A stretch of 17,486 bases of DNA, taken from DATDCV01 sp036524155 (GTDB lineage Bacteria > Verrucomicrobiota > Verrucomicrobiia > Limisphaerales > UBA8199). The stretch is from assembly GCA_036524155.1 (NCBI GenBank), contig DATDCV010000183.1, positions 1 through 17,486 on the forward strand, given 5' to 3'. The position numbers and the translations under genes were made by a program. The notes beneath the pieces were generated by a model, which ran no database searches, was not told the DNA's origin, and saw only the letters and a program-made list of their open reading frames with translations. Shown in pieces: positions 7,821 to 14,401 of this stretch (position 1 is the stretch's first letter; the number at the start of each line of letters is the position of its first letter).

Positions 7821-7912
7821 CCACGGGTTTTCGGCCCAGGGCTGATTTTGCGGGCCTTACGCAGAAATCACCGCAGCCTTTGGCTCGCGATAAGCTAAGG
7901 AAGTTTCCTCAT

Positions 7913-7931
7913 CTGATAACTCACTTATCAG
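7913..7931. promoter_or_regulatory. Palindromic operator-like site
   Basis: CTGATAA and TTATCAG form a perfect 7-bp inverted repeat with a 5-bp spacer. A further GATAA half-site lies at 7889-7893. The site sits between the divergent kinase and response regulator genes, about 130 bp upstream of the predicted sigma-54 start and just before a possible sigma-70 promoter for the kinase. This fits an activator site for the - strand and an autoregulatory site for the + strand. The identity of the binding protein is not known from sequence. Confidence 0.4.
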
Positions 7932-7948
7932 CCTTGTTCTTCCGAGCT

Positions 7949-7978
7949 TTGACCTTCCGCGAGCACGCGTAGCAGAAT
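7949..7978 (+). promoter_or_regulatory. Candidate sigma-70 promoter for the histidine kinase
   Basis: TTGACC (five of six -35 bases) is followed after 18 bp by CAGAAT (four of six -10 bases), giving a start near 7985 and a leader of about 25 nt to the kinase ATG. TACTAT at 7984-7989 is an alternative -10 but lacks a well-placed -35. The match is moderate and such matches are common by chance. Confidence 0.25.
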
Positions 7979-8010
7979 ACCCTTACTATAGAAACGCAGC
8001 CGTTGCCCAA

Positions 8011-9366
8011 ATGAACCGGAGTATCAAGCTGAGGCTGGGAGCTTTCGTCGGCGCGATCACCGTGATCGTGGCGCTCATCGCCTGGGTTGCGTCCACTTCC
8101 TGGCAACGCACCGGTGAGCTGCGTGAAAGACTCTCCGCGGTTCAACTTCAGAGTTTTCGGATTGCGGATCATTTCCAGCAAAGCATCCTCGAGCTGAACA
8201 ACCTCCTGCTGCGCTACAGTGTCTCCCGCAACACGCCGGAGTGGCTTCAGTTTGAAACCGGCCGCACCAACCTGGACCATTGGATCGACGAGCAGCTTCC
8301 GATCCTCCAGACGGAAAAGGAAAAACAAATTTTGGATCGCATCAACAATTCCTACGACGATTACATGGCCGCCGCGCTCCAGATTGGTGACCGCGTGCGT
8401 GCGGAATCTCCGGGCCAGCCAGGATTGGTGGACCTCGCTGAATTCGAAAAGCAATCGCAGAATGTCCTCAGCCTCGGCTTCGAACTGGCGCGCGCTCACC
8501 GAGAATCGATGGATTCCTTCCTGGTAGGCTTCAGCCGGTCGCTCACCTGGCTGCGTTACCTGTTGCTGGGTTGCCTGGCGCTGTTGCTTCCGGCGGTCGG
8601 CGGTCTGGCCGCCGTCGTCTACCGCGAACTCATCGCCCCGCTCCGACTCAAGCTGGTCGAAAACCAGGCGTTAATTGAACGCCAGGAAAAACTTGCGTCG
8701 CTCGGCATGCTCGCGGCCGGTGTCGCCCACGAAATTCGAAATCCGCTGACGGCGATCAAGGCGTGGCTTTTTATCCAGCAAAAAGACCTCCGGCCGGGCA
8801 GCCAGGAGCAAGCGGACGCCGCGATCATCTCTAGCGAAATCAGCCGCCTCGAGCGTATCGTAAAAGATGTGCTGCTCTTCGCCCGCCCTTCGGAGCCGCA
8901 CCTCGCCAGGGTCCAAGCCGCGGAGGTGCTCCGGCGCGTCCGGAACCTGATGGCGCCGGAGCTCGAGAAAAAGGGTATCACCCTGAAGCTCGACGACTTG
9001 GGGGCGTCCGCAGTGCGGGTGGATCCTCACCAGATCCAGCAGGTGCTCATTAATCTCATCAGCAACGCCGCCGAAAGCATCACCCGGCAAGGGACTATCA
9101 CTCTCCGCGCCCGCAACGATGTCAGCAGGCTGAACGACACACTCGCGGACACGGTGGTACTTGAGGTGGCCGATACCGGCAAAGGTATCCCGCCGGATGT
9201 CGAAAAACGGCTGTTTGACCCGTTCTTCACCACGAAAGAAACCGGGACCGGGCTGGGGCTGTCGATCGCGGCACGGATTGTGGAGAAGCATGGCGGCGCT
9301 TTGCAGTACCAAACCAAAGTCAATTACGGCACCACTTTTGGTGTTGTTCTCCCGAGGGCGCCCTGA
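8011..9366 (+). CDS. Membrane sensor histidine kinase (NtrB/AtoS type)
   Basis: This two-component sensor autophosphorylates on a histidine and should pass phosphate to the NtrC-type regulator encoded 97 bp downstream. In its 451 residues there is a transmembrane helix (about 10-28), a helical periplasmic region of about 145 residues that may be a four-helix bundle sensor, and a second transmembrane helix (about 179-203). There is no clear HAMP or PAS domain: the chain runs directly into the dimerisation helix with the H-box AHEIRNPLTAIK (His240). The ATPase domain has an N-box (NLISNAAES, Asn352), a G1 box (DTGKGIP, about 388-394), an F-box (FDPFFTTK) and a G2 box (GTGLGLS). The signal it senses cannot be deduced. 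The ATG at 8011 is well placed before the first helix; no Shine-Dalgarno is present. Confidence 0.93.
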   Translation: MNRSIKLRLGAFVGAITVIVALIAWVASTSWQRTGELRERLSAVQLQSFRIADHFQQSILELNNLLLRYSVSRNTPEWLQFETGRTNLDHWIDEQLPILQTEKEKQILDRINNSYDDYMAAALQIGDRVRAESPGQPGLVDLAEFEKQSQNVLSLGFELARAHRESMDSFLVGFSRSLTWLRYLLLGCLALLLPAVGGLAAVVYRELIAPLRLKLVENQALIERQEKLASLGMLAAGVAHEIRNPLTAIKAWLFIQQKDLRPGSQEQADAAIISSEISRLERIVKDVLLFARPSEPHLARVQAAEVLRRVRNLMAPELEKKGITLKLDDLGASAVRVDPHQIQQVLINLISNAAESITRQGTITLRARNDVSRLNDTLADTVVLEVADTGKGIPPDVEKRLFDPFFTTKETGTGLGLSIAARIVEKHGGALQYQTKVNYGTTFGVVLPRAP

Positions 9367-9463
9367 TGAAACTGCGTTGCGCGAGCCCGCAAGCTGCACT
9401 ACAAAATGAGCAGTCATCGCCGCCGGCCGAGGCGCGCAGGCAGGGCGACGGCGCGCGCAACCC

Positions 9464-10894
9464 ATGAAGAGTCCCCCCAGAATATTGTTGATTGAAGATG
9501 ACCCCGGAGTGGTCATGACCTTGCGGCGGCTGCTATCGGAAGAGGGCCATGAGGTAGCCGTGGAAACCCGGGGCGATACGGGCCTGCGGCGCGCGCAGGC
9601 CGCGGAGTTCGATGTCGTGCTGACGGACATGAAGCTGCCGGGCCTGGGAGGACTGGATCTAGTACGGCAACTTCATGCGCTGCAGCCGCGACTCCCCATC
9701 ATCCTGATCACTGCTCATGGCACGACCGAAACCGCGATCGAAGCCACCAAGTCCGGCGCCTATGACTATCTGCTCAAGCCGTTCGAAATTCCCGAACTCA
9801 TTGAACTGGTCGAACGCGCTGTCTCCAGCCGCCGCCTGATGAGCGAGCCGGTCGCGCTGGGCGCCTCCGCCGAAACGCGCGACGCGCTGGTCGGCAGCAG
9901 CCGGGGAATGCAGGCCATCTACAAGGAGATCGGCCGCATCGCCTCGAAACCGGTCAATGTGCTGATCCGGGGAGAGACCGGCACCGGCAAGGAACTCATC
10001 GCGCGGGCGATTTACCAGCATAGCAACCGCGCCAAGGCGCCTTTTATCGCCATCAATTGCGCCGCCATCCCCGAGACGCTGCTGGAAAGCGAATTGTTTG
10101 GCCATGAACGCGGGGCGTTCACCGGCGCCGAAACCAGGCGCATCGGCCGGTTCGAGCAGGCGGACCTCGGAACGATTTTCCTGGACGAAATCGGGGACAT
10201 GACTCCCGGAACACAGGTCAAACTGCTCCGGGTTCTGCAGGACAAGGTCCTCCAACGGTTGGGCGGAAAAGATAACATCACGGTGGATGTGCGGGTCATC
10301 GCCGCTACTCACCGCAACCTGGAAGCCGCGATCCAGGATCGCCAGTTCCGCGAAGACCTGTACTATCGCCTGAGCGTGGTGGTGATTACCTTGCCGCCAC
10401 TGCGCGAACGCAAGGAAGATATCCCGGAATTAGCACGATTCTTCCTGCGCAAGCACGCCCGCGAACTGGGAGTGGAGAACCCGTCGATTCACACCGACGC
10501 GATCGAACTGCTGCAGGCGCAGAATTGGCCCGGCAATGTCCGCGAGCTCGAAAACGTGATCCGCAAGGTGCTGCTCCAGGCTCAAGGCTATACGATCGGC
10601 GGGGATCACGTTCGTTTGGCCTTGAAAACGTCCTTTCCCCCGGCGGACGCAGCCGACCTTAGCTTGCGGGAATATGTGGACCGCCTGCTTACGTCGGCGC
10701 AACAGGGCGAATTGAGTGATGCGCACGCCCGGGTCCTCACTGAAGCGGAGCGCCAGTTGTTCAGCCGGGCGATTGAATTGGCTCATGGCAACCAGGCCAA
10801 GGCGGCGCGCTGGGTTGGGGTCTCCCGCCTGACGATGCGGGAGAAGTTGATCCAGTTCGGGATGCATCCGGGCCAGCAGCAGGAGGGACACTAG
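9464..10894 (+). CDS. Sigma-54 dependent response regulator, NtrC/AtoC family
   Basis: This is a transcription activator that remodels sigma-54 RNA polymerase holoenzyme when phosphorylated. Its 476 residues show the full three-domain plan. The receiver spans about 5-120, with phospho-acceptor Asp55 in VVLTDMKLPG and Lys105 in LLKPFE. The AAA+ domain spans about 142-375, with Walker A GETGTGKE (170-177), the sigma-54 contact loop GAFTGA (217-222), Walker B TIFLDEIG (about 237-244) and WPGNVREL (355-362). A Fis-type helix-turn-helix lies at about 425-466. It follows the histidine kinase by 97 bp and precedes a hexuronate-type transporter, so it may control that carrier or the divergent response regulator, for which a sigma-54 promoter match exists. 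All key residues are intact. Confidence 0.96.
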   Translation: MKSPPRILLIEDDPGVVMTLRRLLSEEGHEVAVETRGDTGLRRAQAAEFDVVLTDMKLPGLGGLDLVRQLHALQPRLPIILITAHGTTETAIEATKSGAYDYLLKPFEIPELIELVERAVSSRRLMSEPVALGASAETRDALVGSSRGMQAIYKEIGRIASKPVNVLIRGETGTGKELIARAIYQHSNRAKAPFIAINCAAIPETLLESELFGHERGAFTGAETRRIGRFEQADLGTIFLDEIGDMTPGTQVKLLRVLQDKVLQRLGGKDNITVDVRVIAATHRNLEAAIQDRQFREDLYYRLSVVVITLPPLRERKEDIPELARFFLRKHARELGVENPSIHTDAIELLQAQNWPGNVRELENVIRKVLLQAQGYTIGGDHVRLALKTSFPPADAADLSLREYVDRLLTSAQQGELSDAHARVLTEAERQLFSRAIELAHGNQAKAARWVGVSRLTMREKLIQFGMHPGQQQEGH

Positions 10895-10948
10895 ACACCA
10901 GGAAAAGCTTCCAAAAAGATCAGGCCACGCCGACAATTGCCCGACCAA

Positions 10949-12265
10949 ATGCAACCACAAACCAGCCCGCACCAAACGGCACCACTGGCGGGAACCGCAG
11001 GTCCGCGCCTGGGCCGACTTCGCTGGACAATCTGTGCGCTTCTGTTTCTGGGCACCACCGTTAATTACGTTGATCGCCAGGTCATCGGCCTGCTAAAGCC
11101 GACGCTCGAGCAGCAATTCCGCTGGAGCGAAAGCGACTACGCCAACATTGTTTTCTCCTTCCAGCTTGCCTATGCGATCGGGCTGCTGCTGGCGGGCGGC
11201 ATTCTGGATCGCATCGGCGTGCGTCTGGGCTATTCCGTCGCTGTGGTGGTGTGGAGCATCGCGGCGGTGGCGCACGGTTTCGTGCGAACAGTTTTTGGGT
11301 TTTGCAGCGCCCGGTTTGTGCTGGGCTTCGCGGAAGCGGCGAACTTTCCCGCCGCGATTAAAGCAGTCGGAGAATGGTTCCCCAAGAAAGAGCGGGCTCT
11401 GGCGACCGGCTTGTTCAACTCCGGCACCAACGTCGGGGCCCTGGCGACCCCGCTAGTGGTGCCGTGGCTGGCCTCGACCTGGGGGTGGGAAGCAGCCTTT
11501 TATGCGACCGGAGCTGTGGGAGCGTTGTTCGTGGTTCTGTGGTGGCCATTCTACCGTGACCCCCACGAACACCGGCGCTTATCAGCCGGCGAGTTGCAGC
11601 ACATCCGGGCCGATCCGCCGGATCCTCCTCAGAAATATCCCTGGTCGCAAATGTTCCTCCACCGGCAGACATGGGCGTTCAGCCTGGGCAAGTTCCTCAC
11701 CGACCCCTGGTGGTGGTTTTACCTGTTCTGGGTGCCTACGTTCCTCAACACCCAGTTCGGGGTGGCAGTAGCCCCCTGGAAAATGGGGCCGCCCATGGTA
11801 GCCATTTATATGCTCGCGAGCGTCGGCAGCGTCGCGGGCGGCTGGTTGTCCTCCGCGCTCATTAAGCACGGTTGGACCGTAAACGCCGCCCGCAAAACTG
11901 CAATGCTCGCGTGCGCCCTGGCGGTGGTGCCCATCATCTTCGCCTCGCGAGTGGCGGAAATGTGGACGGCGGTTTTGCTGATTGGCCTCGCAGCGGCCGC
12001 CCATCAAGGCTTCTCAGCGAACATCTTCACGCTCGTCTCCGACACGGTGCCGCGCAAAGCCATCAGTTCCGTCACGGGGATCGGCGGCATGGCCGGCGCA
12101 GTCGGCGGCATGTGCGTCGCGAAGGTGGTCGGCTGGGTGCTCGATGCCACCAACAAGAACTATCTCGTCCCGTTCCTAATGGCTGGATTCGCCTACCTCG
12201 TGGCACTGGGCGTGATTCATCTGCTGCTGCCCAGGTTAGAGCCGATGAAAGTGGAGCGAGGTTGA
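10949..12265 (+). CDS. MFS transporter, hexuronate (ExuT-like) type
   Basis: This is a 12-helix inner-membrane symporter of the anion:cation symporter branch of the major facilitator superfamily. The motif TVNYVDRQVIG in the first helix and GGILDRIGVRLGY in the loop after helix 2 are typical of the ExuT/GudP group that takes up hexuronates and related sugar acids. The chosen ATG at 10949 gives 438 residues; a TTG at 10937 would add four residues and is less likely. It lies 54 bp after the NtrC-type regulator in the same direction and may be co-transcribed with the two-component genes, so its substrate could be linked to what the kinase senses. Substrate assignment by family only is uncertain, because this branch also carries tartrate, galactarate and phthalate-like acids. 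Confidence 0.9.
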   Translation: MQPQTSPHQTAPLAGTAGPRLGRLRWTICALLFLGTTVNYVDRQVIGLLKPTLEQQFRWSESDYANIVFSFQLAYAIGLLLAGGILDRIGVRLGYSVAVVVWSIAAVAHGFVRTVFGFCSARFVLGFAEAANFPAAIKAVGEWFPKKERALATGLFNSGTNVGALATPLVVPWLASTWGWEAAFYATGAVGALFVVLWWPFYRDPHEHRRLSAGELQHIRADPPDPPQKYPWSQMFLHRQTWAFSLGKFLTDPWWWFYLFWVPTFLNTQFGVAVAPWKMGPPMVAIYMLASVGSVAGGWLSSALIKHGWTVNAARKTAMLACALAVVPIIFASRVAEMWTAVLLIGLAAAAHQGFSANIFTLVSDTVPRKAISSVTGIGGMAGAVGGMCVAKVVGWVLDATNKNYLVPFLMAGFAYLVALGVIHLLLPRLEPMKVERG

Positions 12266-12374
12266 ATGATTCTCGATCGGGTCTGGCTCGAGTCGGCGGT
12301 GTCAGCGGCCTGAACCTGGGCTCGCCCGCAGCCCGCGACTCCGGGAAGTGTTCAGGCTGATGTGGCACGACCGC

Positions 12375-12427
12375 GGGTGCACTCCGAACTGCGCGCCAGC
12401 GTTTGGAGTGCGCGCAGCTTGCTGCCG
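12375..12427. repeat. REP-like intergenic hairpin element
   Basis: Arms GCACTCC (12379-12385) and GGAGTGC (12405-12411) flank a GC-rich loop, and a second small hairpin GCAGC-TT-GCTGC follows (12414-12425). It lies in the 289-bp gap between the converging transporter and rho genes. The form resembles dispersed intergenic hairpin repeats that I recall from Verrucomicrobiota genomes. The rest of the gap holds GC-rich inverted repeats (GGGCT/AGCCC at 12318-12334, ATAGG/CCTAT near 12501) that could aid termination, but none has a T tract. Confidence 0.5.
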
Positions 12428-12554
12428 CCTTCGATTCGCCAGGCAAATACAAGGCACCTCCCTCTCTTCCTCTCGAGGAGGGCCAGGGAAAGGAGCCCGA
12501 TAGGGCTACCTATTTCGAGGACTCTACACTAGGAATTGGGCTCGCGGAAAGCGG

Positions 12555-14246
12555 CTAGCCTACACCCATCGAAAGGAGGAACTCGATGTTACTGCCGGTC
12601 TTCTTCAGCTTGTTGAGGACCAACTCCATGGCTTCAACGGGCGGCACACCCGTCAACGCGCGGCGCAAAATGACGACCTTGGTGTATTCGTCGGGATGGT
12701 AAAGCAGTTCTTCCTTGCGCGTGCCGGAACGCTCGATGTTGATCGAGGGAAAGATACGACGGTCCACCAGAGCGCGGTCCAGGTGGACTTCCATGTTGCC
12801 GGTGCCCTTGAACTCCTCGAAAATGACTTCGTCCATGCGCGAACCGGTGTCCACCAGCGCGGTGGCGATAATCGTGAGCGACCCGCCTTCCTCGATATTG
12901 CGCGCCGCACCGAAGAACCGCTTGGGCTTGTGTAACGCGTTGGCATCCACGCCGCCGGAGAGGATTTTGCCGGAGTGCGGCTGCACGGTGTTGTAGGCGC
13001 GGGCGAGACGCGTAATGGAGTCGAGTAGAATGACGACGTCACGTTTGTGCTCGATCATCCGTTTAGCCTTCTCGCTCACCATCTCGGCGACTTGAACGTG
13101 GCGCTCGGGCGGCTCGTCAAAAGTGGAACTGATGACCTCGGCGCCGCGGCAGGTGCGCTCCATATCAGTGACCTCCTCGGGGCGTTCGTCGATGAGCAGG
13201 ATAAACAGGTAAGCCTCGGGATTGTTCTTCAGGATGGCGTTGGCCAACTTCTGCATGAGGACGGTTTTGCCGGTGCGCGGCGGCGCCACGATCAGTCCGC
13301 GGGTTCCTTTGCCGATTGGGCAGACCAGATCCAGCACCCGGGTCGAAAGCTCGTCGGCCGCGGTCTCGAGGATGAAACGCTTGTTCGGGAAGAGCGGCGT
13401 CAGGTTGTCGAAATGCGTCTTATCCTTGGCCTTATCCGGGTCCTCCTGGTCAACGGCCTCGACCTTTAGCAGGGCAAAAAATCGTTCCTTTTCCTTCGGT
13501 GGCCGGATCTGACCCGCGATCAAGTTGCCGGTCTGCAGGTCAAACCGCCGGATCTGGGAAGGCGACACATAGATGTCCTCCGGGCAAGGCAGGTAATTGA
13601 AGCTCTGGGACCGCAGGAACCCGAAGCCTTCCGGAAGCACCTCCAGGACCCCCTCGGAAAACAGGACCCCCGCCCGTTCGGCATTCTTCTGGAGCACGTG
13701 GAAGATGACTTCGTGCTTCCGCATGGTGCCGAAGTTCTCAACGCCCAACTCTCTGGCCATCTGGTTCAGCTCAGGCATGGACATTGACTGCAGCTTCGCA
13801 ATGTTGAGCGAAATCGGCGCGATGCGATCTTTGTCGTCCCCGGGGCGGCCGTCGCCTTTTTGGGCTGGCGCGCCGTCAGGTCCCTTTAAGGCAGGCCCCG
13901 GAGGCCGGTCGGCGATGGGTTGCGGTTCCGTCTTCTGACGTGGGCCCGAAGCCCGTTGTTCCGGCATCCGGTTTTCAGGCTGCCTGGCCGGACCGCGCTC
14001 GCGCCTTCGTTGCTGTGGCGGCTGGACCGCAGGCTGCTCGGCGGCCGCTGGCTCGGCTGGTTCCACTGGAGCTGTAACCCCAGGCAACTCCGCCGGAGCC
14101 GGCGGGACCTCGGCCACCGCGATGGCCGGAGAAGATGGTTCTAACACAGCATCGGAGCCGCCCGCAGTGGGAGGATTCGTTGGCGGTTCCTGGCTGATCG
14201 GGGCCTTGGGAGCTTTCGCTTTGGCCTTCTTGATGGCTCTTGGCAT
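12555..14246 (-). CDS. rho: Transcription termination factor Rho with long N-terminal extension
   Basis: Rho is a hexameric RNA-dependent ATPase that ends transcription at unstructured C-rich RNA. The chain is 563 residues from the ATG at 14246; a TTG two codons upstream is a poorer start. The first 140 or so residues are a low-complexity extension rich in Pro, Ala, Glu and Arg, absent from E. coli Rho (419 aa). Then come the Rho N-terminal helical domain (about 148-186), the cold-shock-like primary RNA-binding fold (about 190-268), and the RecA-like ATPase with Walker A APPRTGKT, Walker B VVILLDSITR, Q-loop LSGGVDANAL and R-loop SGTRKEELL. It lies 155 bp downstream of the fusion gene. That gap contains a short direct repeat (GTGAGATCA at 14278 and 14288) and an inverted repeat GAACGA/TCGTTC (14329-14352), but no clear promoter. 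Confidence 0.97.
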   Translation of the reverse strand: MPRAIKKAKAKAPKAPISQEPPTNPPTAGGSDAVLEPSSPAIAVAEVPPAPAELPGVTAPVEPAEPAAAEQPAVQPPQQRRRERGPARQPENRMPEQRASGPRQKTEPQPIADRPPGPALKGPDGAPAQKGDGRPGDDKDRIAPISLNIAKLQSMSMPELNQMARELGVENFGTMRKHEVIFHVLQKNAERAGVLFSEGVLEVLPEGFGFLRSQSFNYLPCPEDIYVSPSQIRRFDLQTGNLIAGQIRPPKEKERFFALLKVEAVDQEDPDKAKDKTHFDNLTPLFPNKRFILETAADELSTRVLDLVCPIGKGTRGLIVAPPRTGKTVLMQKLANAILKNNPEAYLFILLIDERPEEVTDMERTCRGAEVISSTFDEPPERHVQVAEMVSEKAKRMIEHKRDVVILLDSITRLARAYNTVQPHSGKILSGGVDANALHKPKRFFGAARNIEEGGSLTIIATALVDTGSRMDEVIFEEFKGTGNMEVHLDRALVDRRIFPSINIERSGTRKEELLYHPDEYTKVVILRRALTGVPPVEAMELVLNKLKKTGSNIEFLLSMGVG

Positions 14247-14401
14247 AAACAATGGTTAAAAATCTGGTTTGCAGCGGTGAGATCAGGTGAGATCATCACG
14301 AGGCTGGTTATCGGCCCGGCCCCTATTGGAACGAGTTCAAAGGAAATCGTTCAAATTGGAATTGTCAGCCGGGAGCTTGCTGCAACGATGGCTTCAGTCC
14401 C

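Noticed and set aside
7881..7896. Second GG-N10-GC sigma-54-like match, on the + strand toward the kinase (TTGGCTCGCGATAAGCT)
   Set aside because: The -12 half has AAGCT instead of TTGCT, and the palindrome would lie downstream of the start; such matches are frequent by chance. Kept only as a weak alternative kinase promoter.
7921..8499. 192-codon - strand frame opposite the kinase start
   Set aside because: It is antisense to a clear histidine kinase and mirrors its codon bias.
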